Shown here: one piece after another, positions 27,742 to 37,352 of the stretch
Layout of the letters: every line of letters begins with the position of its first letter
Position numbering within the stretch: the stretch's first letter is position 1
Assembly (NCBI RefSeq): GCF_000282195.1
Contig: NZ_AKJT01000036.1
Location: forward strand, 78,666 to 142,665
DNA from: Pseudomonas sp. GM18
GTDB taxonomy: Bacteria; Pseudomonadota; Gammaproteobacteria; Pseudomonadales; Pseudomonadaceae
Reading direction: 5' to 3'
DNA: 64,000 nucleotides
Program-made: the position numbers and the translations under genes
Notes under the pieces: model-generated
What the model saw: the letters and a program-made list of their open reading frames with translations, nothing else
The model's database searches: none
Told to the model about the DNA's origin: nothing

Positions 27742-28488
27742 ATGACTGGACATGAAAAAGGCATGTTGCTCGATCACATGCAGAGTGACAACCGCCTGGA
27801 TCCCGAGCACCGGATGCGCCTCGACAAGGCGATCCACGTGCAGGGTCACGGCTGGGTGACCGGCCGCAACGGTGGTCGGCCCTGGACCCTGTCGCGCACC
27901 AATCGGGTGCTCGCCTGCCTCGGTGCACTGGTGATTTTGCTGTTGATCTCCCCGGTGCTGCTGGGGCTGGCACTGGCAATCAAGTTCAGCAGCCCGGGGC
28001 CGGTGTTGTTCGTGCAGAAACGCACCGGCTACCGCGGCCGCATGTTCGGCATGTACAAATTCCGCACCATGGTGGCCAACGCCGAGGAGCTCAAGGAGTC
28101 CCTGCGGCATCTGAACAAGCACGGCGCCGACGCCATCGACTTCAAGATCGACGACGACCCGCGGATTACCCCCATCGGCAGCTTCCTGCGGCGCAGCAGC
28201 CTCGATGAGTTACCGAACCTGATCAATGTGGTGAGCGGCGACATGCGTTTAGTCGGCCCGCGACCCACCTCGTTCAATGCCCATCGTTACAAGGACAGCC
28301 ATCTTGCACGCCTGAGCATCTACCCCGGCATGACCGGCCTGTGGCAGATCTCCGGGCGCAGCAATATCGACTTCGACCAGCGCGTTGAGTTGGACCTCAC
28401 CTACATCGCCGAGCAGAGCCTGTTGCTTGATCTGAAGATTCTGTTGAAAACCCCCTTCATCGTATTCAACGGCCACGGAGCGAGTTAA
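27742..28488 (+). CDS. undecaprenyl-phosphate sugar-1-phosphate transferase (short, ExoY type)
   Basis: A 248-residue initiating transferase. A single membrane helix at about 55-78 is followed by the catalytic block: KFSSPGPVLFVQKRTGYRG, MYKFRTM, DELPNLINVVSGDMRLVGPRP and PGMTGLWQISGR. It lacks the extra N-terminal helices of WcaJ, like ExoY/PglC-type enzymes. It moves the first sugar phosphate onto undecaprenyl phosphate at the inner membrane. GGAGG precedes the ATG. The next gene begins directly at its stop codon. Confidence 0.93.
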   Translation: MTGHEKGMLLDHMQSDNRLDPEHRMRLDKAIHVQGHGWVTGRNGGRPWTLSRTNRVLACLGALVILLLISPVLLGLALAIKFSSPGPVLFVQKRTGYRGRMFGMYKFRTMVANAEELKESLRHLNKHGADAIDFKIDDDPRITPIGSFLRRSSLDELPNLINVVSGDMRLVGPRPTSFNAHRYKDSHLARLSIYPGMTGLWQISGRSNIDFDQRVELDLTYIAEQSLLLDLKILLKTPFIVFNGHGAS

Positions 28489-29133
28489 ATGGACGGTTCA
28501 TCGAACAACAGCCTGACCATCGCCAGCCCGAGCGAGTCCAACCTGACCTCGACCGTGCTCGACCTGGATCTGCGGATCCTTTTTCTGACCGCTGCCAACG
28601 CAGGCACGGGCACCACCACCAGCGCCCTGGCGCTGGCCAGCCAATTGGCGGCAATGAGCAGCGGCCAAGTGCTGCTGGTGGACGCCAGCCAGTCGGCGGG
28701 CAACCTCACGCAACAGCTGGGGCTGAGTAAAGAGCGCGGCTTTCGCGACCTGCTGTTCAACGACTCCCCGCCGTTGCTGCAGGACTGCCTGGTGAACGTC
28801 TCCAGCCTGCCCTTCCACATCCTGCCGAACGGGCGGCACATCCGCGGCACCGAGCACCTGACGAGCGAACAGCTGAACCCGTTGCTCGAGCAGTTGGTCG
28901 ATCGGTATCGCTTCGTGGTGATCGACGGCGATGCGGTGTATGCGGCCGTCGACACCCTGGTCATCAGCACTCTGGTGGACGGCGTGATCATGGTGGTGCG
29001 CGCGGAAGACACCCGCTGGGAAGTGGCCCAGGCCGCGGCTCAGCGCCTGACCCAGGCCGGCGCGAAACTGGTGGGCAGCGTCTTCAACCGACGCAAGTAC
29101 TACATGCCCAAATGGCTCTACAAAAACCTGTAA
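28489..29133 (+). CDS. CpsD/BY-kinase-like protein with degenerate P-loop
   Basis: A 214-residue protein of the bacterial tyrosine kinase/ParA-like fold, normally partner of the Wzz protein. Walker A' (VLLVDAS) and Walker B (FVVIDGDAV) are present. The P-loop, usually PGEGKTT, reads AGTGTTT at residues 38-44: the ATP-binding lysine (position 42) is Thr. The C-terminal Tyr cluster is short (KYYMPKWLYKNL). It may be a non-catalytic scaffold. ATG 28489 abuts the previous stop codon. Confidence 0.83.
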   Translation: MDGSSNNSLTIASPSESNLTSTVLDLDLRILFLTAANAGTGTTTSALALASQLAAMSSGQVLLVDASQSAGNLTQQLGLSKERGFRDLLFNDSPPLLQDCLVNVSSLPFHILPNGRHIRGTEHLTSEQLNPLLEQLVDRYRFVVIDGDAVYAAVDTLVISTLVDGVIMVVRAEDTRWEVAQAAAQRLTQAGAKLVGSVFNRRKYYMPKWLYKNL

Positions 29134-29156
29134 GCACCCACCTGAAGGATGAAGTC

Positions 29157-30179
29157 ATGAATGCCAAAGTGCTTGTCCTGCTGTTGCTACCGCTTGCAGG
29201 TTGCTCCAGCACCAGTGAAACCCAGAACATGCCGGTGCAGATCCTCACGGCCGAGCCGGCCAACGCCCAGGCCACCGACATGCCCAAGGTCGAACAGACC
29301 TTGCGGCCCAAGGACGTGCTGGACGTGATCTTCCACGTCAGCACCAGTGGCTCGGAGGCTTACCGCATTCAGCCCGGTGACCAGGTCGCCCTGAACTTCA
29401 CCGCGGCCAGCCAGCTCAACGGCACGCAACTGGTGCTGCCCGATGGCACCATCGAACTGCCGGGGGCCAACACCGCGGTGAAAATCGGCGGGATGACCTC
29501 GGTCCAGGCCCGGGAGGAAATCCAGCGCGCCTATAACCGCAAAGCCCTGTTCCAGCCCAATCGCAACCAGTTGACCGTGCTGGTCACCAGCCCGCTGAGC
29601 AACGAGCAAAACCTCAAGAGCGCCCTGAACCACCCCGCTACCGGCATGAGCCGGGAGATCACCGTGGGCAACGACGGCTATGCGAGTTTCCCGGAAATCG
29701 GCTCCGTGCCGCTGCAAGGCATGACCGTCAACCAGCTCGAAACGTTCCTCAATCAACGTTACGCGCAATTGCCGGGACGGATGACAGTCGACGTCATGCT
29801 CAAGTCCACATCGGGCAACGAAATCTATGTACTGGGTGAAGTCGGGCAGCCGGGCTCCTACCCGATTCGCCGCCCGGTCTCGGTGCTCGAAGCGTTGACC
29901 CTGGCCCGTGGCACCAGCGTCAAGGCGCGCCTCGATTCGGTGGTGATCATGCGCCGCACCGGCAACCAGGTGCAGGCCGTGCACTACGACGTGGAAAAAG
30001 CCTTGGCCGGTGACGCGTCGCAGATTGCTTACCTGCAACCGGACGACATGCTCTACGTACCCAAGACCAAACTGGCCAGCGCCGGCGAACTCGCGCGGCA
30101 ACTGGCGGACGTGGTGTTGTTCCAAGGGGTCGGCTTCAGCTTCGGCTACCGCGTCGACAACAAAGGCAGTAACAACTAA
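29157..30179 (+). CDS. Wza-type polysaccharide export lipoprotein
   Basis: A 340-residue outer-membrane exporter. The signal with lipobox LPLAGC puts the acylated Cys near residue 15. A poly_export domain follows (YRIQPGDQVALNF and DGTIELPGANTAVKIGGMT). A SLBB-type repeat comes next (EIYVLGEVGQPGSYPIRR with VSVLEALTLARGTS). Such proteins form the ring channel for Wzy-dependent polymers. Start ATG 29157 follows GAAGGA; the frame is open from 29112 inside the previous gene. Confidence 0.93.
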   Translation: MNAKVLVLLLLPLAGCSSTSETQNMPVQILTAEPANAQATDMPKVEQTLRPKDVLDVIFHVSTSGSEAYRIQPGDQVALNFTAASQLNGTQLVLPDGTIELPGANTAVKIGGMTSVQAREEIQRAYNRKALFQPNRNQLTVLVTSPLSNEQNLKSALNHPATGMSREITVGNDGYASFPEIGSVPLQGMTVNQLETFLNQRYAQLPGRMTVDVMLKSTSGNEIYVLGEVGQPGSYPIRRPVSVLEALTLARGTSVKARLDSVVIMRRTGNQVQAVHYDVEKALAGDASQIAYLQPDDMLYVPKTKLASAGELARQLADVVLFQGVGFSFGYRVDNKGSNN

Positions 30180-30196
30180 AGCTCAGGTGACCGATC

Positions 30197-31792
30197 ATGA
30201 ACCCAAAGGAAAACTACCTGCATGAGTTCTTCAGGATCTTCTTCGCCAACAAGCGGTTGGTGAAGCGAATCTTCCTGATCTTTGCAGTGATCGCCCTGCT
30301 CCTGCCGCTGGTGCTCAAACAGAGCTTCGATATCACCGCGCAGGTGCTCGTGCAGTCCAAAAAACTCTCTCAGGGAGACGCCACCACATCCCTGACCCAG
30401 GGCGACGCCTCTTTCATTCCGCCGTCACTGGCAGACATGGAAACCGAGAGCAATATCCTGCGCTCGCCGGCCCTGATCCGTCAGACCATCAGCGACCTGC
30501 AGGCCAAAGGCGAGTACACGCCCAACCCCGGGGCCTTCAACAAACTGGTGACCGAACCGATCCAGCGTTTCGTGACCAACCCCTTGCGTGAATACGTGAT
30601 CAACCCGGTGCGCGGCGCGCTCGGGCTTGCAATCGATCCGGTGCGGGACACCACCCTGGATACCTTCACCCAGGAGGCCATCGATAGCCTGAAGATCGAC
30701 ACCCTGCCCGGCTCCAACGTGATCTCCATTATCTACAGCTCAAGCGATCCGACCCAAGGCACCCGGTTTGTCGCAACGATGTTGCAAAACTACCTGGCCA
30801 GCCGTCAGGAACTGCAATCGATCGACCTGCCACAGAGCTTCTACGAAACCAAGAAGAAGCAGTATCAGGTGCGGCTCGATGGCCTGGAAGGCACTCGACT
30901 GGCGTTGCTCGAAAAGATCGGCGCGTCCGATCCGAAGGAAGAAATCACCTTCCGCCTCAACGCCATCAACACCGAGGAAGAGAACCTGAACCAGTATCAG
31001 GATCGCTTGCTGCAAAGCCAGCGCTGGCTCGACTACCTGAAAACCGCGCTGGCGGCGGCCAACAATACCACTCGGCTCAACGACTACACCTTCCCTTTCA
31101 CCTTCACCACCACGGTGGACAACATTGCCTTCGAAGACCGGGAGATCCGGCAGATCGGTGAGCAACTGACGACTCAAGTCAGCCGCTACATGAACGACCT
31201 GGCGGTCTTCCAGCCGGGCAGCGAACCGATGCTGCTGGCCCGCGAGCAAATTACCCGCACCCGCCAGCAGTTCCTGAAAATCGTCAGCAACCGGATTCAG
31301 GAGCGCACCAGCGACCTGGCCATTGTCACCTCGGTGATCAACCAGAAAACCGCGCGCATCGCCGAGTTCAAGAACCGCATCCACCAGTTGCAAGTGGCGC
31401 AGAGCAAGTTGCAGCAGATGGATACCGAGATCAATGCCTTGCACGCGGCGTTCTCCACCTACGCCCAGCGCTTTGCCGAAAGCAGCACCGCCCGCGCGCT
31501 GGACAGCGATTTGTCCAACGCCCGGGTGCTCAGCCCGCCGTTCGAACCGACCGAGGTGGCGTTTCCCAAACCGCTGCTGATCATTCCGTTCGGGATGCTG
31601 ACCGGTCTGCTGCTGGCGATTGCCTTCGTCTACGTGCGTGAGTTCTTCGATCACAGCTTCAAACATCCAGCGCAAATCACCCATGAACTGGGCTTGCCGG
31701 TGCTGTTGGTGATCAACGATCAGGACGCTTTGCCGAACAACCCGCACAAGAACTGGACCGTGCCTAGCTTCATGTATTGGGTGCGCCATTGA
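30197..31792 (+). CDS. Wzz/GumC-type chain-length determinant
   Basis: A 531-residue co-polymerase. A cytoplasmic N-terminus is followed by a membrane helix (about 25-43) and a long periplasmic domain with coiled-coil character (about 215-440). A second helix lies at about 455-477. The short C-terminal cytosolic tail lacks a fused kinase domain, so a separate kinase-like partner (two genes upstream) is expected. It sets polymer chain length with the Wza-type exporter. The next gene starts at its stop codon. Confidence 0.9.
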   Translation: MNPKENYLHEFFRIFFANKRLVKRIFLIFAVIALLLPLVLKQSFDITAQVLVQSKKLSQGDATTSLTQGDASFIPPSLADMETESNILRSPALIRQTISDLQAKGEYTPNPGAFNKLVTEPIQRFVTNPLREYVINPVRGALGLAIDPVRDTTLDTFTQEAIDSLKIDTLPGSNVISIIYSSSDPTQGTRFVATMLQNYLASRQELQSIDLPQSFYETKKKQYQVRLDGLEGTRLALLEKIGASDPKEEITFRLNAINTEEENLNQYQDRLLQSQRWLDYLKTALAAANNTTRLNDYTFPFTFTTTVDNIAFEDREIRQIGEQLTTQVSRYMNDLAVFQPGSEPMLLAREQITRTRQQFLKIVSNRIQERTSDLAIVTSVINQKTARIAEFKNRIHQLQVAQSKLQQMDTEINALHAAFSTYAQRFAESSTARALDSDLSNARVLSPPFEPTEVAFPKPLLIIPFGMLTGLLLAIAFVYVREFFDHSFKHPAQITHELGLPVLLVINDQDALPNNPHKNWTVPSFMYWVRH

Positions 31793-32880
31793 ACGGGCCG
31801 CTCAACGCCAGCGCGCTGCCGATCATGCATTTGATCAGCAGCGGCGGCTTTTATGGCGCTGAGCGGATGTTGCTGGACCATTGCCTGGCGACGCCGGGAC
31901 ACCACCAGGTGCTGTTTCTGGATGCGCCGCAGGCCCTGATCGACCGCTTCCGCGAGGCCGGGATCGACTGCCGCGCTTTCGCGGGACTGGGGCAATTGCT
32001 GGGTCATTTACGTTATCGGCGGGCTGAACATCCGCTGATCAATACGCACAATTTCAAAGGTCTGGTGTTTGGCTGGGTCGGCGCGACATTGTTGGACTTG
32101 CCGTTGGTGATTACCCAGCACGGTTTCACCCCACGCAGTCGCAAGCAACGCTTCTACGGCTGGCTGAGCCTGCAACTGTGCCGCACGGCGTCGGTGAATC
32201 GGGTGGTGTGCGTGGCCGAAAGCATCGCGGTGCTGCACCGCAAGGCCAGTGTTCGAACGGAGAAGCTGCAAGTGATTCCCAATGGTCTGCCAACCGCCAA
32301 CGGTCTTCTGCCCCACAACGCCAGACACCCACGCTGGCTGGCGGGCTACGTCGGTCGGCTGACCCATGAAAAAGGCCCGGACCTGTTTCTCGATGCGCTG
32401 ATCCCGCTGTGTCAGCAACACCCACAACTGGACGCGGTGATGCTCGGCGATGGCCCGGAACGGGACCCCCTGCAGGCGCGAATAGCCGCCACCGGTTTGC
32501 GCAACCGCATCACCCTGCCGGGTTACCAGACCGACATGAACCGCTGGTGGCCGCAACTCGATGCGCTGGTGATCAGCTCGCGCACCGAGGGCACGCCGAT
32601 GATTTTGCTCGAAGCGATGCAGGCCGGAGTGCCGGTGGTGGCGTTCAGCGTCGGCGGAATTCCCGATGTGCTGGAGGATCGGCACAACGGCCTGCTGGCG
32701 CCCCCCACCGACAGCGTCGCCCTCGCCCGGCAGCTCGACACGCTGCTGAGTGAGCCGGCACTGGCTGGCGAACTGATCGACAACGCAAAACGTACGCAAC
32801 AGGACCGTTACGACCTGAAGGCCTTGGCCGAACGCTGGTCGCAGCTTTATATCCGTACTGCACGGGAGGCACGCACGTGA
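31789..32880 (+). CDS. GT4-type glycosyltransferase
   Basis: A 363-residue GT-B glycosyltransferase. Conserved pieces are VIPNGLPTA, GRLTHEKGPDLFLDAL, MLGDGPER and the donor-binding SRTEGTPMILLEAMQAGVPV. It adds a sugar from a nucleotide donor on the cytoplasmic face. The start is uncertain: TTG 31789 overlaps the previous stop, TTG 31777 is further upstream, and ATG 31825 (MHLISSGG) would remove 12 residues. Its stop overlaps the GTG of the next gene. Confidence 0.88.
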   Translation: MNGPLNASALPIMHLISSGGFYGAERMLLDHCLATPGHHQVLFLDAPQALIDRFREAGIDCRAFAGLGQLLGHLRYRRAEHPLINTHNFKGLVFGWVGATLLDLPLVITQHGFTPRSRKQRFYGWLSLQLCRTASVNRVVCVAESIAVLHRKASVRTEKLQVIPNGLPTANGLLPHNARHPRWLAGYVGRLTHEKGPDLFLDALIPLCQQHPQLDAVMLGDGPERDPLQARIAATGLRNRITLPGYQTDMNRWWPQLDALVISSRTEGTPMILLEAMQAGVPVVAFSVGGIPDVLEDRHNGLLAPPTDSVALARQLDTLLSEPALAGELIDNAKRTQQDRYDLKALAERWSQLYIRTAREART

Positions 32881-34244
32881 TCTTTCCGCTCTCGATCGTC
32901 AGTCTGCTCGCCCTGGTCTGCCTCGGTTTGCTGGCCAGCCCTTTCCCCTATCTGGCGCCCGGCGCGGTGCTGGGCATGGTCGCTGTCGGTGTTCTCTACC
33001 GAAAACCCGCCTGGGGGTTGTTGGGCATCGCGGCGCTGGTGCCGTTCGAAGGTTTCTTCAAGGGCAGCGCGCTGTCAGGCACCAAATTCATCGGTGCGTC
33101 ACTGGCCCTGATCCTGATGTTGCAACTGGCCATTCACCAGATTCCGTCCGAGCGTCTGCGCAGCAACATCTGGCGCTTCCTGATCGGCTTCGTGGTGTTG
33201 TATCTGTTGAGCATGATCAATACCGACAACATGGACATGTCCCAGAGTCATCTGCGGGACATGAGTGTCGGCATGGTGCTGTTTGTGATCACCTTGCTGA
33301 TCGGCCGTGAGTTGAACCTCGATCTGTTCGCCCGGCTGGTGACCCTCAGCGTCGCCGCGACCTCTGTGCTGGCCATGTTCTCCACCAAGTATCAGGACCA
33401 GGGCCGCGCCGCCGGGCTGCTGGAAGACGCGAACTCGTTTGCCCTGCTGATCGCCTTCGCCGTACCGTTGGCCCTGCTGCTGGTGATCCGCGGCCCGAAC
33501 CTGTTGCACCGATTGTTCTGGGGCGGCTGCTGCATTTTGCTGCTGGGCGGCATGACCAAGACCGATTCCCGTTCCGGGCTGGTGGTCCTGTTCCTGAGCT
33601 TGATGATCGGCGCCTGGCACTACCGCGCGCAGTTGCCACGCATCCGGCCGCGCCACTTGGGTTTTGCCATGCTCGGCCTTGCGATCGTGATCCCGGTGGC
33701 GACTTATTCGATGCCGGCTGGTTACCTCAAGCGCATCCAGTCCTTGAGCGTCTTGAAAGAAGGCTCCAAAAGCCAGGACGAATCCCTCGGCCGCCGCGCG
33801 TCATACCTTGTGGTCGGCAGCCAGATCATTCGTGAGCATCCGTTACTCGGTTCCGGCCCCGGCACCTTCCCGCTGCACTACGCCACCTCCGGTTACGCCA
33901 AGGTGTTTTCCGCCAACCGCAAGCCCGGCGACTTGTACCGTCGCGCTCACAACACGTACATGGAAATCTTCAGTGAACTGGGGATTCCCGCCGGGCTGCT
34001 GTTCGTCGGCATGCTGGGCCTTGGGATGTATAACCTGGTCCGCGCCCGTCAAGCCTGGATGCTGCGACGGGATTGGGAACAGGCCGACCTGATCACCCAC
34101 CTGGGCATAAGTTATCTGTCGTTGACACTGTTTTTGATGTTCCTCAGCGCGCCGAATCACAAGTACCTGTGGATCATGCTCGCCCTGACCTGGGTGTTGC
34201 GCCTCAAGGCGCAAGAACGTCCGCTGACGGAGCCCGTGGCATGA
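32877..34244 (+). CDS. O-antigen ligase/polymerase-family (Wzy-like) protein
   Basis: A 455-residue membrane protein with about 11-12 helices and a large periplasmic loop (about 285-370) that contains GSGPGTFPLHY, typical of Wzy_C/WaaL proteins. In a Wzx/Wzy operon the likely role is polymerase. The start is GTG 32877 overlapping the previous TGA (GTGA), with GGGAGG upstream. Its stop overlaps the next ATG. Confidence 0.88.
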   Translation: MIFPLSIVSLLALVCLGLLASPFPYLAPGAVLGMVAVGVLYRKPAWGLLGIAALVPFEGFFKGSALSGTKFIGASLALILMLQLAIHQIPSERLRSNIWRFLIGFVVLYLLSMINTDNMDMSQSHLRDMSVGMVLFVITLLIGRELNLDLFARLVTLSVAATSVLAMFSTKYQDQGRAAGLLEDANSFALLIAFAVPLALLLVIRGPNLLHRLFWGGCCILLLGGMTKTDSRSGLVVLFLSLMIGAWHYRAQLPRIRPRHLGFAMLGLAIVIPVATYSMPAGYLKRIQSLSVLKEGSKSQDESLGRRASYLVVGSQIIREHPLLGSGPGTFPLHYATSGYAKVFSANRKPGDLYRRAHNTYMEIFSELGIPAGLLFVGMLGLGMYNLVRARQAWMLRRDWEQADLITHLGISYLSLTLFLMFLSAPNHKYLWIMLALTWVLRLKAQERPLTEPVA

Positions 34245-35209
34245 ACCGCATCAGCATTGCCATCCCGATGTACAACGAGGCCAGACACATCGGCCGCACC
34301 TTGCTTGCCGCGAAAAAAGCCGCGCAGGCCGCCGGGATGGAATGCGAGCTGATCGTGGTCGATAACGGCTCCGACGATCAGGGCCCGCACATCGCTCGCC
34401 AGCTCGGGGCGCAGGTGCTGGTGCTGCCCGGGCTGCTGATCGGCGCCCTGCGCAATCGCGGGGCGGCGATGGCGACAGGCGAATGGCTGGGTTTCATCGA
34501 TGCCGATATCGAAATGCCCGAGGACTGGCTCACGCTGTTGTTGAGCATCCAACACGCGGTTCAGGTCGACGTCCTGGGACTGGACCTGCACACCCCGGCC
34601 GAAGCCCCGTGGTATGCCAATGCCTGGCAACGCCGCACGTTGCGCCCGAACGATGAAACGCTGAAAACAGTGCGATGGCTGCCCAGTTCCAACCTGTTGA
34701 TGCGTCGTCCATGGTTCGACAAGGTCGGCGGCTTCAACGAAAACCTGCGCACCGGCGAAGACAAAGATTTCACCATGCGCCTTTCCCACTCTGGCGCACG
34801 CCTGCTGTCCGTCAACCAGAGCGTTGCCCTGCATTGGGGTTACGAGAGCAGTTGGCGCGAATGGATGGGCAAGGAGTTCTGGCGTCAGGGCAGTCACCTG
34901 CAATTACTGCGCAGCCACGGCATGAATCTGCGTTTACTGCGTTTCCCGATGCTATCGATCATCGCCTGGGTGTTGGATTTCATGGCGCTATCCGCCCTGC
35001 TCAACGGCTCCCCCCGACTGGCGCTATGCATGCTGTTCGTCACCAGCCTGCCAGCGCTCGCCCAAAGTCTGCGCCAGAGCCTGAAACACCGCGACCTGCG
35101 CCTGATGCTGCAACTCTGGGGCCTGCATTGGGTGCGTCTGCACCTGGCCGGTGCCGCGTTCATCCTGAGCCTTTGTCGCTGGAATGCCAGGAGACCCGCC
35201 CGTGGCTGA
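34241..35209 (+). CDS. GT2-family glycosyltransferase
   Basis: A 322-residue GT-A glycosyltransferase. It has the start strand ISIAIPMYNEARHIG, VVDNGSDD and the metal motif IDADIE. A later acidic motif reads TGEDKDFTMRLSHSG. Two C-terminal hydrophobic helices (about 245-280) anchor it in the membrane. Start ATG 34241 is inside the previous stop (ATGA). It overlaps the next gene by 8 bases. Confidence 0.88.
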   Translation: MNRISIAIPMYNEARHIGRTLLAAKKAAQAAGMECELIVVDNGSDDQGPHIARQLGAQVLVLPGLLIGALRNRGAAMATGEWLGFIDADIEMPEDWLTLLLSIQHAVQVDVLGLDLHTPAEAPWYANAWQRRTLRPNDETLKTVRWLPSSNLLMRRPWFDKVGGFNENLRTGEDKDFTMRLSHSGARLLSVNQSVALHWGYESSWREWMGKEFWRQGSHLQLLRSHGMNLRLLRFPMLSIIAWVLDFMALSALLNGSPRLALCMLFVTSLPALAQSLRQSLKHRDLRLMLQLWGLHWVRLHLAGAAFILSLCRWNARRPARG

Positions 35210-36338
35210 ATTCGTGTTCTGGTGGTGCCTGTTATTGCCGGTGTATGCCTGGCTCGGCTACCCGCTGCTGCTGACACTGCTCGCGCCGTTGTTTGCGGCG
35301 CCCCGTCATGAGCCCGCACAACCGATGAACGTGAGCATCGTCATTGCCGCGCACAACGAGGCCCAGTACATCGAAGAAAAGCTGCGCATCCTGCTCGCCC
35401 AGGATTATCAGGCGCGCTCGCTACAGATCATTCTGGCCAGCGACGGCTCCACCGACGACACCGTGGCCTGCGCCCACAAAGTCATCGACCCGCGCATCAG
35501 CGTGCTCGATCTGCCCCGTCAGGGCAAGGCAACCACCTTGAATGCCGCCGTCGCCCTGAGCATGGGCGAGATTCTGGTGTTTACCGATGCCGACAACCAA
35601 TGGTCAACCGACACCCTCGGCCAATTGCTCGCGCCCCTGGCCGATCCACAGGTCGGGGCCTGCGCCGGGCACATGTTGATCCCGGTGGCGGGCCAGGGCC
35701 TGAGCCTGGGCGACAGCCTTTATCGGCACTACGAAGGCTGGCTGCGCATGGTGGAAAATCGCACCGGCTGCATGGTTTCCGCCGACGGAGCCCTGCTCGC
35801 CCTGCGCCGCGAGTTGTTCCAGAACGTGCCGGTGGAGGTCAACGATGATTTCTTTATCAGTACCTGCGCGCCGGTGGCGCTCAAACGCATTGTCTATGTG
35901 CCCACAGCCCGGGTGATCGACCAGGGCGTCGATGAGATCGACAAACAATGGCGCCGTCGTCTGCGCGTCACCGTCGGTGGCCTGCAGAGCCTGGCCCAGC
36001 GTCGGGAACTGTTGAACCCCTGGCGCCATGGCTTGTATGCGATTGCGCTGATCAGCCACAAACTGATTCGACGCCTGGCCCCGGTCCTGTTGCTGCCATT
36101 GTTGCTGAGCAACTTCTGGTTGTGGAACGTCCATGGCTTCTATCGCTTGAGCCTGATCGCGCAACTGCTCGGTTATGCGGTGGCCATCGCCGGCCTGCTG
36201 GATGTGCAACACCGTTTGCCCAAACCCTTTCGCCTCGCCGGCTTCTTTCTGGTGACCCTTGCCGGGATGAGTATCGGCCTGTGGCAGTTCCTGCGTGGAC
36301 AGCGGTACGCGCAGTGGAACCCCGAGCAAAATCGTTGA
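35202..36338 (+). CDS. membrane GT2-family glycosyltransferase (processive-like)
   Basis: A 378-residue GT2 protein. The N-terminal helix (about 4-25) is followed by the GT-A domain with SIVIAAHNEAQYIEE, SDGSTDD, VFTDADNQW and VNDDFFISTCAP. QWRRRLR resembles the Q/RxxRW motif of processive synthases. Three helices follow at about 285-365. The start GTG 35202 has AGGAG 9 bases upstream; ATG 35184 is an alternative. No second transferase domain is present. Confidence 0.88.
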   Translation: MAEFVFWWCLLLPVYAWLGYPLLLTLLAPLFAAPRHEPAQPMNVSIVIAAHNEAQYIEEKLRILLAQDYQARSLQIILASDGSTDDTVACAHKVIDPRISVLDLPRQGKATTLNAAVALSMGEILVFTDADNQWSTDTLGQLLAPLADPQVGACAGHMLIPVAGQGLSLGDSLYRHYEGWLRMVENRTGCMVSADGALLALRRELFQNVPVEVNDDFFISTCAPVALKRIVYVPTARVIDQGVDEIDKQWRRRLRVTVGGLQSLAQRRELLNPWRHGLYAIALISHKLIRRLAPVLLLPLLLSNFWLWNVHGFYRLSLIAQLLGYAVAIAGLLDVQHRLPKPFRLAGFFLVTLAGMSIGLWQFLRGQRYAQWNPEQNR

Positions 36339-36350
36339 AAGGACCGCGCC

Positions 36351-37352
36351 ATGGCGATCAGACAACTATTAAAACGCACCAGTGGCTGGCTCTATCTCAA
36401 CTCGCCGGTAGGCCGTCACCAACTGCACGGTGCCGGGGTGATCCTGATGCTGCACCGGGTGCTGCCCAATGACCGCGCCGCCGACCTGCCCCATCGCAAC
36501 GAACTGTGCGTCGGACCGAAAGGCTTTGCTCACCTGCTGCTCTGGTTGAAAAAACACTTCGATTGCGTGCCGCTGATGGAAATTCTGCAACCCGGCACCG
36601 CCATGTCGGAGCGCCCCAAAGTCACGCTGACCTTCGACGATGGCTGGCGCGACAACGCGCTGAATGCCTTCCCGTTGCTGAAAAGGTATCAGATGCCGGC
36701 GAGCATTTTTCTCTCCACCGACTTCATCGGCAGCCGGCAACGCTTCTGGTGGGAAAGCCTGGGGGAAACCCTGTGGCACAGCCACGGTGAAAAAGCCCGG
36801 ACGCACTTGATTGAATGCCTGCGACAGATCGGGCGACCGTTACCGGTGCTGCTCGATGATCTGGATGTGCAGCGCCGAAGCCTGGCGCTTTTGCATTTTC
36901 TGCAAAGCCTGAAAAGCCTGCCGCCGGGCGAACTGAACCGGCTCACCGATCAATGCCCTGAAGAATCGTTGCCCCAGGCGCTGGACTGGCATCAAGTGCG
37001 CGCGCTGGAAGCCAGCGGGTTGATCCGCTTCGGCCCTCACGGCGCCAGCCACACGATCCTCACCGAGCTTGACGATCAACACCTGGATGAAGAACTGAGC
37101 CGCAGCCGCAATGCACTGTTGAACGGCTGCAACCGGCCGCTGCCAGTCTACTGCTACCCCAATGGCGACCATGATGCGCGGGTGCGCGAACACGTGGCCG
37201 ATCACGACTTTGCGTTTGCCCTGGGCACCGCCAGCGGGATTTACCGTGGCGTCGACGATCCATTGGCCTTGCCACGGATCGGCATCAGCCAGCGCACGGC
37301 ACGCAATCCGGAGTTGCTGTCGTGGCGCATCTACCGCGGAGCCCGGCCATGA
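36351..37352 (+). CDS. polysaccharide deacetylase (NodB/CE4 family)
   Basis: A 333-residue CE4 protein. The TFDDGW catalytic motif lies near residue 93, and HGASH (motif 2 metal histidines) near residue 226. No signal peptide is apparent; a short hydrophobic patch is at about 28-36. It may remove N-acetyl or O-acetyl groups from lipid-linked repeats inside the cell. It is placed 12 bases after the preceding gene and overlaps the flippase gene (ATGA). Confidence 0.88.
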   Translation: MAIRQLLKRTSGWLYLNSPVGRHQLHGAGVILMLHRVLPNDRAADLPHRNELCVGPKGFAHLLLWLKKHFDCVPLMEILQPGTAMSERPKVTLTFDDGWRDNALNAFPLLKRYQMPASIFLSTDFIGSRQRFWWESLGETLWHSHGEKARTHLIECLRQIGRPLPVLLDDLDVQRRSLALLHFLQSLKSLPPGELNRLTDQCPEESLPQALDWHQVRALEASGLIRFGPHGASHTILTELDDQHLDEELSRSRNALLNGCNRPLPVYCYPNGDHDARVREHVADHDFAFALGTASGIYRGVDDPLALPRIGISQRTARNPELLSWRIYRGARP

